This document shows, piece by piece, positions 1-9,772 of a stretch of DNA of 50,102 nucleotides. The notes beneath the pieces are model-generated. The model did not search any database, was not told where the DNA came from, and was given only the letters and a program-made list of their open reading frames with translations. Position 1 is the stretch's first letter. Every line of letters begins with the position of its first letter. Position numbers and translations under genes: made by a program. Source of the DNA: UBA1926 sp002337215 (GTDB lineage Bacteria > Planctomycetota > Phycisphaerae > Phycisphaerales > UBA1924); contig CAXBAF010000026.1 in assembly GCA_963973795.1 (NCBI GenBank), positions 1-50,102 of the forward strand, read 5' to 3'.

Positions 1-187
1 AGGCCGCGAGCGAGGGAGCGACGGCGTGCGCTGGACGGCGACCGCCGTCGATCTCGCCTTCGGCTCCAACTCGCAGCTCCGAGCACTCTCTGAGGTCTAC
101 GCGAGCGAGGACGGGCAGGAGAAGTTCGTGCGCGACTTCGTGAACGCGTGGGACAAGGTGATGGAACTCGACCGATTCGATCGCTGA
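1..187 (+). CDS. katG: catalase-peroxidase KatG, C-terminal fragment
   Basis: This is the last 61 codons of a gene that begins left of the window. The frame runs from base 2 and ends in TGA at 185-187. The peptide contains FGSNSQLRALSEVYAS, then EKFVRDF and finishes KVMELDRFDR. This closely matches the conserved end of the C-terminal domain of bifunctional catalase-peroxidases, which remove hydrogen peroxide with a heme cofactor. The active site lies in the N-terminal domain and cannot be seen here. A clear intrinsic terminator follows 50 bases downstream, so katG ends its transcript before the next gene, which is on the other strand. Confidence 0.93.
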   Translation, partial: GRERGSDGVRWTATAVDLAFGSNSQLRALSEVYASEDGQEKFVRDFVNAWDKVMELDRFDR

Positions 188-238
188 GACCGCCGAGACC
201 AACGGCGAGACCAACGGCGAGATCTCGAATGAACTCCA

Positions 239-276
239 AGCCCGGCCCGGCGTCGCATCGCCCGGCCGGGCTTTTT
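239..276 (+). terminator. intrinsic terminator of katG
   Basis: A 9-bp GC-rich stem (AGCCCGGCC at 239-247 pairing with GGCCGGGCT at 264-272) is followed directly by a run of T. It lies just after the katG stop and also faces the end of the convergent kinase gene. Confidence 0.85.
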
Positions 277-349
277 CATCGGGTTCTCTGGCTCTTCTCT
301 CGCAGACGATCCGCCGGCAGAGCCCCACGGATGCCCGGGCGAAGACGGG

Positions 350-2944
350 TTATCGATCGCAGAGCAGGGCCCCGATCGTCCCGCTCTCGCGAGCCTCGCT
401 GAGCGATCGAGATCGCTCGTCGTTCCCACGCTCGGCAAGAATGCTCGACAGCGTCTCGAACGCGTCCCGCCAGCGTCGATCCGCATCATCGAAGTTCGCG
501 TCGAAGATGCACATCGCCCGCTCGGCACGCCGCTCGGCCTCCTCGAGACGCCCAAGAGAACGCAACGACTCGGCGACCGTGTGGAACGTCATGCCCCGGT
601 ACCAATGCGTCTCAGGGAGCGATTCGGCCTCGCGTGCCTCGACGGTTTCGAAGATCGGGAGTGCCTCGTCGTGCCTCCCGGCCCGCGCGAGCGCCCTCGC
701 GAGGTTGAAGTCGAAGCTGATCGTCTCGGGATGATCGGGTCCCAGAGCCGCCCGCATCCCGGCCGCCGCGTCGCGTGCGAAGGCGATCGCCGCGTCGAAA
801 TTCTCCGCCTGCGTCTCGTTCATCGCCTGCGCGTTGATGATGCTCACCGTGCGGGGATGTCTCGGACCGAGGACGTCAGCCGCGATGGCGCGGCCTTCGG
901 CCAGAAATCCGCGAGCCTCGTCGGTCCGCTCCAAGCGGGTCAGCAGCGTCGCGTAGCCCACCATCGCCGTGATCGTCCTGGGGTGCTCGGCGCCCAGCGT
1001 CTCCCGCCGGCCCTCGAACGCGGCGTTGAAGCACGCCAACGCGTCCTCGTCCCGGCCCAGCGCCGCGTACAGGTTCGCGAGCTGGTTGACCGATGTGAGC
1101 GTGCGCTCATGCGTCGGCCCGAGCGTCTGCTTCTTGCCCTCGTACGCCTCGACCAGCAACGGCTCCGCGTCGGTCATCCGACCAAGACGCATGTACGCCG
1201 ACCCGAGGTTTGTCGCCGCCAGCAGATAGATCTCATCGAGCGGGCCCGCCTCGATCTTCCGCTCGAGCAGCAACGGCTCGACGATCTCCGCGGCCTCCGC
1301 GTACGCGCCGCGGTGCATCAGCGTGGTCGCGAGCGTGATCGCGTACGACACCGTCTCCAGATCACCCGGCCCCTTGTGCTCGATAAACAGCGCGACGCCG
1401 ATCCGCGCGTGCCGCTCCGCCTCATCGAGCACACCGAGGTTCTGGTAGGTCTCCGAGAGCGTGAGCCGGATCCTCGCCTCCACGAGCGGCTGATCCGGAA
1501 ACCGCCCCTCGATGTTCTCTGAGGCGATATCGACGACCTCGCGCATCGTGATGTCACGGTCCCGGTTGTTCTGCGGGTCGGCCGCGGCGAGCAGGTCGTT
1601 GTTGAGGAACTCATTGACCGCGTCGGCGATCGCACGCTCCTGCTGCGCGATCGCCGCGTTCTCGGCCGCCTCCTCCGCGTTTGCGCGCGCCTTCGCCTCC
1701 GCGTCGAGGGCCCACGCCGCCGTCGAGCTCGTCGCGATGATCCCGACGATGAGCACCACGAACACCGCCGCGAGCCCCGCGACCAGCACCGGGTTCCGCG
1801 AGGTGAACTTCCGCACGCGGTACATCGTCGTCGGCGGACGCGCGAGGATCGGCTCGCTGCGGAGAAACCGCGTGAGATCCGCAGCAAACAACGACGCGGA
1901 CTGATAGCGACGGTCCCTGTCCTTCTCCATCGCCTTGAAGACGATCGTGCTCAGATCGCCCCGCGATTCGCGGACCAGCGTCTCGAGCGTGGGCGGGTCG
2001 TCGGTCTGCACCGTGCGGATCGCTTCGGGGAGCGACTTGTTCGCAAGGTCATGCGGCCGGCGATCAGCGAACAACTCGTACGCGATCACGCCCAGCGCGT
2101 ACACATCCGCGCGCGTGTCGATATCGCCCGGGTCGCCCGCCAACTGCTCGGGGCTCATGTACGCGAGCGTGCCCACGATCTGCCCCCGCGTCGTCCCCAC
2201 CTCGGTCATCTGCAGATCGGCCTCGTTGGAACGCGCCACACCGAAATCGAGGATCTTGGGCTGCCCATCGTCGTTGACGAGAATGTTCGAGGGCTTGAGG
2301 TCGCGATGGATGACACCCTTCTGGTGCGCGTGCTCGACGGCGTCAGAGATCCGGATGAGCATGCCGATCCGATCGCGCGTGCCCAGACCCGCCCTGCGCA
2401 CGTATTCCGTGAGCGATCGGCCGTCCACGAACTCCATCGCGAAATAGGGCCTCTCGGCACGCCCCTCCCCGTAGGTGCCCACCTCGTAAACCTGCGCGAT
2501 GCCGGGGTGCTGAAGGCGCCCGAGCACCTCGGACTCAAGCCGGAACCGCCTGAGGAGCTCCTCGGACGGGAGCACCGACCGGACCACCTTGAGCGCGACC
2601 CGGCGTTTCGGGCGCTCCTGCTGGGCCTCGTAGACGACGCCCATGCCGCCCTCCCCCACGACGCCGAGCACGCGGAAGCCCGCAATCCGATCGGCCGGCA
2701 GCTCGGCGGCCAGATCGGGCCCCGACATCATGTCCGCATACACGCCCGACGCGACACCCGGGGCGACAGGTGTGAGGAACGCCCCATCGTCGCTCATCGC
2801 GTCGAGCATCCCCTCGACTTCAAGGCGGAGCGGCGCGTCGCCCGCGCAGCGTTCATCGAGTAGCGCCGCCTGCTGCTCGGGCGTCAGCCCCTCGAGCGCC
2901 TCAAGGATCGCGCGAACCTCGTGCAGTCGCCCGGTTCCCGTCAT
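350..2944 (-). CDS. membrane-anchored Ser/Thr protein kinase with C-terminal TPR repeats
   Basis: The protein of about 864 residues is a Hanks-type kinase. It has a glycine loop GEGGMGVVYE near residue 97, the ATP-binding lysine in VALKVV near 119, HRDLKPSN with the catalytic Asp near 215 and DFG near 233. One membrane helix lies at about 384-407, followed by a long helical region with repeated A/L-rich tetratricopeptide-like motifs (for example YQNLGVLDEAERHA). The kinase should face the cytoplasm and the TPR part the other side of the membrane. I prefer the ATG at 2944 because it overlaps the stop of the upstream sigma gene as ATGA. An in-frame ATG at 2977 would add 11 residues. Translational coupling to the ECF sigma gene suggests that the kinase and sigma factor work in one signalling unit. 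The substrate is unknown. Confidence 0.92.
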   Translation of the reverse strand: MTGTGRLHEVRAILEALEGLTPEQQAALLDERCAGDAPLRLEVEGMLDAMSDDGAFLTPVAPGVASGVYADMMSGPDLAAELPADRIAGFRVLGVVGEGGMGVVYEAQQERPKRRVALKVVRSVLPSEELLRRFRLESEVLGRLQHPGIAQVYEVGTYGEGRAERPYFAMEFVDGRSLTEYVRRAGLGTRDRIGMLIRISDAVEHAHQKGVIHRDLKPSNILVNDDGQPKILDFGVARSNEADLQMTEVGTTRGQIVGTLAYMSPEQLAGDPGDIDTRADVYALGVIAYELFADRRPHDLANKSLPEAIRTVQTDDPPTLETLVRESRGDLSTIVFKAMEKDRDRRYQSASLFAADLTRFLRSEPILARPPTTMYRVRKFTSRNPVLVAGLAAVFVVLIVGIIATSSTAAWALDAEAKARANAEEAAENAAIAQQERAIADAVNEFLNNDLLAAADPQNNRDRDITMREVVDIASENIEGRFPDQPLVEARIRLTLSETYQNLGVLDEAERHARIGVALFIEHKGPGDLETVSYAITLATTLMHRGAYAEAAEIVEPLLLERKIEAGPLDEIYLLAATNLGSAYMRLGRMTDAEPLLVEAYEGKKQTLGPTHERTLTSVNQLANLYAALGRDEDALACFNAAFEGRRETLGAEHPRTITAMVGYATLLTRLERTDEARGFLAEGRAIAADVLGPRHPRTVSIINAQAMNETQAENFDAAIAFARDAAAGMRAALGPDHPETISFDFNLARALARAGRHDEALPIFETVEAREAESLPETHWYRGMTFHTVAESLRSLGRLEEAERRAERAMCIFDANFDDADRRWRDAFETLSSILAERGNDERSRSLSEARESGTIGALLCDR

Positions 2945-3546
2945 GCCCTCGGACCTTCCATCCGCTGCTTGAGCCATGCCCTGGCAAACTTCCAGTCCGA
3001 CTCGACCGTCGTGTGGGAGACCGACAGCACCTCGGCCACCTCGTCGATGGTCAGCCCGCCGAAGAACCGGAGTTCCACGACGCGCCCCAGTCGCTCGTCT
3101 TGCTTGGAAAGCTTGGTCAGCGCCTCGTCGAGCGCGATCAGATCAATCCCGTCGCTGTCTGTGACAGCCAGCCCCGCATCGAGCGTCACCCGGTCCCAGC
3201 CGCCGCCCCGCTTCTCGGTCAGACGTCCCCGTGCGTAGTCGACGAGCACCTGCCGCATGGCGCGGGCCGCGATCGCGAGGAACGCCGACTTCGGGACACT
3301 CTCGGCGACCGGCGACTTCGCGAGCTTGAGATAGACCTCGTTGACCAGCGCCGTCGGCTGCAGCGTGTGCCCCGCACGCTCGGACCGCATGCAGGCCCCC
3401 GCGATCCCCCGGAGCTGGTCGTACAGCACCGCCGGCAGGTCCTCGTTCGAGTCGCCGGCACGCTCAGACTCGGCCTCATCCTCGTTTGTTGCGCGGTCGA
3501 CGATCGTGCACCCCCCCGATTCCGAGCCGTCGGCACGGGCCCTCAA
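2941..3546 (-). CDS. ECF-type RNA polymerase sigma factor (planctomycete kinase-linked group)
   Basis: The 201-residue protein resembles the sigma-70 subgroup usually found beside planctomycete kinases. Region 2 is marked by LQPTALVNEVYLKL and by FLAIAARAMRQVLVDYAR. Region 4 has the helix-turn-helix GGLTIDEVAEVLSVSHTTVE followed by DWKFARAWL. About 45 acidic and polar residues precede the core. It should direct RNA polymerase to its own promoter set. No anti-sigma gene is adjacent, and the downstream overlapping kinase gene is the likely regulator. The divergent neighbour at 3751 is an obvious candidate target. Confidence 0.92.
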   Translation of the reverse strand: MRARADGSESGGCTIVDRATNEDEAESERAGDSNEDLPAVLYDQLRGIAGACMRSERAGHTLQPTALVNEVYLKLAKSPVAESVPKSAFLAIAARAMRQVLVDYARGRLTEKRGGGWDRVTLDAGLAVTDSDGIDLIALDEALTKLSKQDERLGRVVELRFFGGLTIDEVAEVLSVSHTTVESDWKFARAWLKQRMEGPRA

Positions 3547-3750
3547 GGCCCATTCCTCACGAGTCTACCGAAAAATTGGACGGGTTCGGTACGGGTATTC
3601 AGAAAATTCGGGCGCAGCACTTGGGAGGACGCGGCCCGGGCTCGCATAACGAGCAGACGGATGGGCCGCGAGGGTCGGCCACGTCACACGCCACAAGTGG
3701 CATCCAGCCGCCGGAAACAAGCGGCACATCCCAATCGGAAGGGGACCACC

Positions 3751-6700
3751 ATGAAGAACCTGAAGAACTCGATCCGAAACCCAGCAAGCGCACTGATCGC
3801 CGCGATGATCAGCGTCGTTGGGCTCGCGAGCCCCGTCGCCGCCGCGTCGCCTTCGAGTGATTTCGGCATCGACGACGACACCGAGTATCAGAGCTTCGTG
3901 GACGCGATCCGACGCGCCGAGTACATCCGCGACGATTTCATCGCCGGCGCCATCGCGATCTACGACGAGAGCGGGAACGTGACGGGAGAGGTGGCGAACC
4001 CGCCCGGCACCAAGCCGAGCGTGATCGGCACGATCGCCGCGACGGTCGCGTTCATGGAGCGCAACCCGGCGGCGGAGAGTGCCGCGACAGAGGACTTCAT
4101 CGAGGCCTTCGAGGCCGAGTTGGAGTCGTTCCGCGCCGACGACCCCTATCTGAACCGGCCCTCGAACTTCCTCGCGGCAATGCGGGCCGCGCGGGTGACC
4201 GCGGAGATTTCCGCGAGCCCGAGCACGAATCTCGGGGGGTTCGATACCGACATCAACGAGCGTGCCCTCGAACTGCTCGGGATCAGTTTCCCGGAGGTCA
4301 CCAGCCGCTCGGCGTTCGACGACCGCGTCGAGGCGCACGAGCGTGCCCTGGTGCGCTCGCTGGGCAACAGCAGTGAACTGGTGCTCCTGCTCACCCACGT
4401 CCTGATGAACCAGGACCCAGACGGCTCCGAGCGCGTCACGGACAACACCGACACACTCCGCGACTACATCCGCGACGACGCGGGCTACGAGTCCGCCTGG
4501 AAGCAAGGGATGTATCCCAAGCCCGAGATCAACGCCGCGATCATCGCTCTCCCCGCGGATTACGACGCGTACCAGGCCGCGGTCGCCCAGTCGATCAACA
4601 CCTACGACGCGGCGCTGGCGACCTACCAGGCCGCCGAGGATGCGCTCCGCGATCCGACCACCGGCAAGATCACCGATTACGACGCGCTCGAAACGGCGCT
4701 CGAGCAATACCGCGCAAGCACGTCGCTCTCCGACAATGAGTTTCAGCAGAGACTCCGTCAGGCGTCCTACGGCGTGCACGACGCGATCGACGAGATCTCG
4801 TTGGAGATCGGCCCCGACCCGCTCTCGCTCGACGAGACGCTCGGTCTCACCGAGGCTCAGCTTGAGGCGATCGCCCTCGAACGCCGCAACGACCTTCGCG
4901 AGGTGTCGGGCGAGCGCGCGTCGATCAGCGCCAACGCGATCCTGATGTACCAGAACGTCGCCAACGCCGAGTACGCGGAGCGGCAACTGAACCTGGGCGC
5001 CGCGACGCTGGGCGCAAACAAGAACTGGACGAACGCGAAGGCGGGGACCCAGCTCGGGATGAACGTGCTCGGGTTCGGCGTCGCGATCCTCGATGACGAC
5101 GTGACCTCGGCGTACGGCTTCTTCTCCGATTCCGTGATGACGAGTCTCGACCTCGCGGAGAACAACGAGAGCAGCGGCGTGACGCTCGACGACGTCTACA
5201 TCCAGATCCGGGAGGTGCAGCACCAGATCCAGGCGATGCAGACCCAGCTCAACGAGCGGTTCGACATCGTCGAGCAGAAGCTCGACATCGTGTTCGACAC
5301 GATGGTCGAAGGGTTCGATGTCCTCGCCTTCGGGCAGCAGGAGATCCGCACGCGGATCGACCAGGCGATCGACCTGATCCAACGCCGCAGCTCCGAGCTC
5401 TCGACGCTCGAGGGAACGCTCATCCGCGTCAACACCGACCTGATCGACCTGCTGTTCAGCCAGGACCTCAACGACCGCGTCGGCGTCCGCTTCGACGGGG
5501 TGGACTTCCCGTTCAACTCAGGCGGGGGCGGGGACGACTTCGATTCCGCCGCCAGCGATTTCTACACCTATGCGGTCAACAACGCCGACGACGCGATCTA
5601 CGCAGGTGACCCTGCGAACGTGACCGCCGACATCACCGCGTACCTCGCCGCCGCGGACGAGAATTTCACCGATTCCACCTCGTCTTCACGCATCAACGAG
5701 CTCATCGCGCTGAGCCCGGCGTTCCTGACCGGGGGCAGCCCCATCCTCGTTCCCGAGAGCGTTGTCTCCCCCGAGGCCTGGTCGATGGCCTCGACGGCCT
5801 ATCTCCAGCTGGCATCGGAGAACCCCTGGTACTTCGCCCGCGACTACACGGGGCAGGGAGCCAGCCGCCTGGACGAGATGATCGCCAAGGGCAACGACCT
5901 GATCGCCCTCGCCCAGGCATTCCGCCAGACCGAGACCGACAACGGCGAAGAAGTCCCCACGCTTTTCAAGGAACTGGTTACGAACTACAAGGCGAAGGTC
6001 GCCGAGTTGCAGGCCCACATCGACGACTCGATCGAGCGGTACCTGATGCTCGACAACACCGTCGGACCCGAAATCTTCGACGTCCCCCTTTCCAACGGCA
6101 CCCACGCCATCGACCCGTGGTTGGGCAACATCTCCGTCGACAGCGGCCCGCTCGTCGACGCGATCGAGTTCTATCTCCCCGGCCGCGACCACTGGAACAC
6201 GCTCAACGGGCTGCCGAGCCCGTCGGGCAACCAGGATTGGAACGAGGGGTATAACTCAATCCTCGGGAGCATCTCGCGGAGCGGGACCGTGGGCGACCAC
6301 GATCTCTCGAAGACATACTCGCTGCTCGATGCCGCGACGAACGGCGGCAACTACCGCAACGCCTACTGGATCCTCAGCAACGACGACGGCTTTGACAACC
6401 GGGTGAACTTCTACGTCGAGCTCGAGCGCACCGCCGGCAACTACGTCAACAACGGCAACTGGGAGGCCCGCCGGAGGATTCAGATCCGCAGGCAGACCCG
6501 GCTCTGCGACCCGATCACCGGCAACTGCGGCAGCTGGTCGAACGACGGGCTCGGCACGCTCAATCAGCTCGGCGGCTGGGCCGACTTCATGGAGCGCATG
6601 TGGCCCGAGTTCAAGCACGACCTCGCGCCGGGCTCAAAGATCAGCTCCGGCACGGTCGTCGGACGCGGGACCTACATCGGCAACACCGAGGAGCGGGCGA

Positions 6701-7746
6701 TCGTCGAGGCCGACCAGATCGAACTGCAGAACGCCGACCAGGTCCGCGACAAAGCGCACAAGGCGCTCGGCACCGCCCGCGAGGCGCTCCGCACCGCGAT
6801 CTACACCGACATGCTGACCCCGGGCATCAACACGTACCAGGGCAAGTCGCTCGTCGAACGGCTCGACGCACTCGACGACGCCGAGGCGATCCTCGACGCC
6901 TACGTCGCGGTCGCCTTCCCGAACGCCCTCGAACGCAGCGGCCTGCTCCGCAGCGCTCTCCGCGGCGCCGCCCCTCTGCGGGACATCAACGGCGACATCA
7001 TCGTCGCGGGCAGCGAGGTCGGGCTCCGCGGGGCCGACGTGATCGAGTTCGTCGAGCAGGCGTTCGAATCCGACGCCGAGTCCGACATCGACCTGCAGAA
7101 CACCAACCCCGACATCCACCGCATCGACGACTTCTTCAACGACCGGATCGACCTGGTCTACGGCGAACTGATCGCGGCCCTCGACACGCCCGTCCAGGCC
7201 GCGCCCTACGCCGAGATGGTGCTCGCGGAACTGAAGACGCTGCGCGAACGCCGCAACGACCTCGCGGTCCCGGATATCTACGAATCGCAGATCGAGGGGG
7301 CCGTGCAGAGCGTGCTCGACAACGACACGCGTCAGGTCCGGATCTATGACGAGAACGGCGTCCCCGAGTACCGCACGATCGAGATCGATATGTCCTTCAC
7401 CAGCGGGGACGACGGGTATCTCGAGCCCGCCAACGGCACGCTCCAGATGTTCGCCGACGGCACCTTCGTGTACATCCCCGACGACGGGTTCACCGGTACG
7501 GATTACTTCACCTACCGCGCCCGCTGCAATGTCGCAGCCGAGGGCGAGAACGCGAACTACGCGACGAGCGCCCCGGTGATGGTCCGCGTCCGGACCCTCG
7601 ACTGCCCGCTCGATCTCGTCGACCAGGGCGACGACCTGGGCTCGGAGATCAACGCGTTCGACATCCGGCAGTACATCGGCGAACGGACCTCCGCCCCCTC
7701 GATCTCCGGCATCATCGATGCCGCGATCGCAGGCGACTGCCAGTAA
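3751..7746 (+). CDS. large secreted protein with coiled coil, cadherin-like domain and diverged dockerin-like tail
   Basis: The gene encodes about 1331 residues. I start it at 3751 because an AAGGGG ribosome site lies just upstream and a signal peptide follows (MKNLKNSIRN, then a hydrophobic stretch to PVAAA). The open frame extends upstream to 3013 but runs antisense through the sigma gene, so that part is not used. The N-terminal two thirds are acidic and helical. A heptad-rich coiled coil covers about 478-570. Near 1214-1260 a stretch with NGTLQMFADGTFVYIPD and GFTGTDYFTY resembles the bacterial cadherin/VCBS-type repeats found in surface proteins. The last 48 residues begin with Cys and end AGDCQ around INAFDI, which resembles a decayed GC-type dockerin. 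I do not recognise the main body. It is probably an extracellular structural protein and lies divergent from the sigma/kinase module. Confidence 0.85.
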   Translation: MKNLKNSIRNPASALIAAMISVVGLASPVAAASPSSDFGIDDDTEYQSFVDAIRRAEYIRDDFIAGAIAIYDESGNVTGEVANPPGTKPSVIGTIAATVAFMERNPAAESAATEDFIEAFEAELESFRADDPYLNRPSNFLAAMRAARVTAEISASPSTNLGGFDTDINERALELLGISFPEVTSRSAFDDRVEAHERALVRSLGNSSELVLLLTHVLMNQDPDGSERVTDNTDTLRDYIRDDAGYESAWKQGMYPKPEINAAIIALPADYDAYQAAVAQSINTYDAALATYQAAEDALRDPTTGKITDYDALETALEQYRASTSLSDNEFQQRLRQASYGVHDAIDEISLEIGPDPLSLDETLGLTEAQLEAIALERRNDLREVSGERASISANAILMYQNVANAEYAERQLNLGAATLGANKNWTNAKAGTQLGMNVLGFGVAILDDDVTSAYGFFSDSVMTSLDLAENNESSGVTLDDVYIQIREVQHQIQAMQTQLNERFDIVEQKLDIVFDTMVEGFDVLAFGQQEIRTRIDQAIDLIQRRSSELSTLEGTLIRVNTDLIDLLFSQDLNDRVGVRFDGVDFPFNSGGGGDDFDSAASDFYTYAVNNADDAIYAGDPANVTADITAYLAAADENFTDSTSSSRINELIALSPAFLTGGSPILVPESVVSPEAWSMASTAYLQLASENPWYFARDYTGQGASRLDEMIAKGNDLIALAQAFRQTETDNGEEVPTLFKELVTNYKAKVAELQAHIDDSIERYLMLDNTVGPEIFDVPLSNGTHAIDPWLGNISVDSGPLVDAIEFYLPGRDHWNTLNGLPSPSGNQDWNEGYNSILGSISRSGTVGDHDLSKTYSLLDAATNGGNYRNAYWILSNDDGFDNRVNFYVELERTAGNYVNNGNWEARRRIQIRRQTRLCDPITGNCGSWSNDGLGTLNQLGGWADFMERMWPEFKHDLAPGSKISSGTVVGRGTYIGNTEERAIVEADQIELQNADQVRDKAHKALGTAREALRTAIYTDMLTPGINTYQGKSLVERLDALDDAEAILDAYVAVAFPNALERSGLLRSALRGAAPLRDINGDIIVAGSEVGLRGADVIEFVEQAFESDAESDIDLQNTNPDIHRIDDFFNDRIDLVYGELIAALDTPVQAAPYAEMVLAELKTLRERRNDLAVPDIYESQIEGAVQSVLDNDTRQVRIYDENGVPEYRTIEIDMSFTSGDDGYLEPANGTLQMFADGTFVYIPDDGFTGTDYFTYRARCNVAAEGENANYATSAPVMVRVRTLDCPLDLVDQGDDLGSEINAFDIRQYIGERTSAPSISGIIDAAIAGDCQ

Positions 7747-7826
7747 CCATCATTGCTCGAGAATCGCAACACCACACGCATCAACGCGGGCCCAAACACC
7801 CGCGCAGACCGACAAGGAAAATAGCC

Positions 7827-8579
7827 ATGACACGCAACACGACACGCAACCTGATCGCCGCACTCCTCGCCTGCACCGTCTCAGCCTCGGCCACGACCGC
7901 CCTCGCCGGTCAACCCAACGATCCGACCGCCAGCATCTCATTCGTCACCAGCGACACCGTCGCCCCCGGTGCCACCATCACCGTCAGAGTCATGTGCGAC
8001 TTCAACACCAGGACCAACGATCCCGGCCTGCTCGGCGATCCGGGCCTCTTCCTGTTCGCCTGCGACCGGATCTACGTCTCAGGTCCCTCGTCGAGCACCG
8101 GGACCATCGATATCAATTCTGCCTTCCCGCACCTGCAATCGGCGGGCGAGTTTGTCGGGGCAGCCGATGTCCGCAACATCGCCGGCACCGTCGGGAATGC
8201 GCCCGGAGTCACCAACCGGGTCAGGCTTTTCAGCTTCCAGCAGACCATCGACAGCGACGCCGAGGACGGCGACACGCTGAGCTTCGATTTCCGCGGCTCG
8301 CTCATCTTCGACGCCGGGGGCGAACTCTTCTCGATCGCCACCGAGACACCCAGGGCCTACGACCTCAGCGGATCGGCCGAGGGAACGCTCTCCGTCGATG
8401 AGAGCTGCAACGCCGCCGACCTCGCGGCGCCCTGGGGTGTGCTCGACCTCTCCGATATCAACCTTTTCGTGAACAGCTTCCTCGCCCGCGTGCCGCCCGC
8501 GGATCTCAACGGAGACGGGATCTACGACCTGACCGATGTTGCCAGGTTCAGGGACGGGTTCACGGGCGGCTGCCCCTGA
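7827..8579 (+). CDS. secreted protein with C-terminal GC-type dockerin
   Basis: The protein is 250 residues long and starts at an ATG with AAGGA upstream. It has a signal peptide (MTRNTTRNLIAALLACTV, cleavage likely after ALAG). The middle is a beta-rich domain of about 150 residues that I cannot assign. It resembles cohesin/choice-of-anchor sandwich domains in composition only. The tail carries a GC-type dockerin: Cys, then ADLAAPWGVLDLSDINLFV, then a canonical calcium-loop-like segment DLNGDGIYDLTDV, ending GGCP. It follows the 1331-residue protein by 80 bases on the same strand with no clear terminator between them, so the two may be co-transcribed. Confidence 0.85.
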   Translation: MTRNTTRNLIAALLACTVSASATTALAGQPNDPTASISFVTSDTVAPGATITVRVMCDFNTRTNDPGLLGDPGLFLFACDRIYVSGPSSSTGTIDINSAFPHLQSAGEFVGAADVRNIAGTVGNAPGVTNRVRLFSFQQTIDSDAEDGDTLSFDFRGSLIFDAGGELFSIATETPRAYDLSGSAEGTLSVDESCNAADLAAPWGVLDLSDINLFVNSFLARVPPADLNGDGIYDLTDVARFRDGFTGGCP

Positions 8580-8634
8580 ACGAATCCTCCGCCGGAGTAA
8601 CACACGCTCACCGGCAACAACTCACAGAGAGAAA

Positions 8635-8672
8635 AGGCCGACGGCGCTCGCAAGCGCCGTCGGCCTCTTTGT
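8635..8672. terminator. bidirectional terminator between convergent genes
   Basis: A perfect 14-bp stem (8635-8648 with 8653-8666, loop CGCA) has T-rich sequence on its right side and AAAA on its left. It should stop both the dockerin gene on the plus strand and the convergent dockerin gene on the minus strand. Confidence 0.9.
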
Positions 8673-8715
8673 TGTATTCAGACTCGGTTTGCTTCAGACA
8701 CCGACTCGAAACAGA

Positions 8716-9561
8716 TCAGGGGCAGCCGCCCGTGAAATCGTTCACGAAGATCGTGATGTCAGCGAGGTCGTAGATCCCGTCCTCGTTCAGATCACCCAGC
8801 GGGTCCTGGCTCGTGAACGCGGTGACGAACGCACCGATGTCGCCCAGGTCCAGCACACCGAAAGGCTCCGCGAGGTCCGCGGCGTTGCAGCCGCCCGGGA
8901 CATCGCCCTGCACGTAGCAGAGGTCATCCCAGTAGATCGTCCCCGTCGGCGCCTCGGTCATGAAATCACCGCCGAAGAACCGCAGGGGCAGGATCGACAC
9001 GCTCGTCGCGTACGGCGGGAAGTCGCCCACCGCGAGCATGTCCTCGTCGGTGAACACGATCTCGAAGTACCGCCACTCGCCGTTGGTCTCCGACGCATCG
9101 ACCGCGACCTCAACCGAGGTGTAGATCGAGAAGTTCGGGGGCTCACGCCGGAACTCGAGTTTCAGCGCGACCAGGTCGTTCGCGAGCGTCTCGCCCTCCG
9201 GGACGAGGTAATACCCCGAGACCGTCACGTCGCCACCGAGATACTCGTAATCGGGATCGAACAGGTCCGACCCGTCGGGGCGGAAGATGTTCGTCGTCCA
9301 GCCCTGGAACCGGGTCGCGTCACCCGTCGCGGGCGGGATGCGGATCGCACGCTCTCCCGAGCGCACAAACGCGCCGGGGTCGCCCGCGCTCACATAGTTC
9401 GATGACGCGATGTTGAAGTTGCCCCAGCCCAGCGGCAGGCCGCCGACAGGCGCCGCCTCCTCAAACCCGGGGTTGAAAATCAGATTGCCCTCGCTGGCGA
9501 AGGCGGTCGCGGTCAGCCCCGCCACCACGGCGAGCGTTGCGGTACGGATTCGGTGTGCCAT
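8716..9561 (-). CDS. secreted carbohydrate-binding-like protein with GC-type dockerin
   Basis: The protein is 281 residues long. The start at 9561 has GGAGA upstream and is followed by a signal peptide (MAHRIRTATLAVVAGLTATA). The mature N-terminus has NLIFNPGFEE and later a beta-rich jelly-roll-like region ending in IYWDDL. This pattern is common in CBM4/9-like and other ligand-binding sandwich domains. The tail is a GC-type dockerin: CNAADLAEPFGVLDLGDI, then DLNEDGIYDLADI, ending GGCP. Its promoter region is shared with the divergent sugar symporter and carries a LacI-type operator, so it probably belongs to the carbohydrate regulon. The carbohydrate ligand is inferred from context. Confidence 0.82.
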   Translation of the reverse strand: MAHRIRTATLAVVAGLTATAFASEGNLIFNPGFEEAAPVGGLPLGWGNFNIASSNYVSAGDPGAFVRSGERAIRIPPATGDATRFQGWTTNIFRPDGSDLFDPDYEYLGGDVTVSGYYLVPEGETLANDLVALKLEFRREPPNFSIYTSVEVAVDASETNGEWRYFEIVFTDEDMLAVGDFPPYATSVSILPLRFFGGDFMTEAPTGTIYWDDLCYVQGDVPGGCNAADLAEPFGVLDLGDIGAFVTAFTSQDPLGDLNEDGIYDLADITIFVNDFTGGCP

Positions 9562-9705
9562 CTTCTTTCTCCTTCGAAGATCACCCAGAAACAGTCGCAC
9601 GGGGCGTGTGCAGCGCCTGAACCGCCGCGGCGACAAGATCAGCGGGATGAACACGGACGCCCGCCCCCGGAACACATCGCCCCGGGGAACAGCCTCCACC
9701 ACAGG

Positions 9706-9734
9706 ACTGTAAAGGTTTTCATATACTGTGTCAA
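9706..9734 (-). promoter_or_regulatory. sigma-70-like promoter of the 8716-9561 gene
   Basis: Read on the minus strand there is TTGACA (9734-9729), a 17-bp spacer and TACAGT (9711-9706). The LacI-type operator overlaps the -10 element, so bound repressor would block this promoter. The leader to the start codon would be about 140 bases. Confidence 0.6.
9708..9721. promoter_or_regulatory. LacI-type operator, copy 1 (TGTAAAGGTTTTCA)
   Basis: This 14-bp site matches the copies at 16116-16129 and 17845-17858 with consensus TGTAAWNNTTTTCA. It lies between the divergent genes for the dockerin protein and the GPH symporter, 52 bases upstream of the symporter start. The lacI gene of this locus at 17878 is the likely source of the repressor. 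Confidence 0.75.
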
Positions 9735-9772
9735 CACTGTATCGAGAACCCACCCCCGATTCTGGAGGACGG

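Noticed and set aside
3013..3750. Upstream part of the long open frame ending at 7746
   Set aside because: It runs antisense through the sigma factor gene, has Arg/Leu-rich nonsense composition, and a signal peptide with ribosome site starts at 3751.
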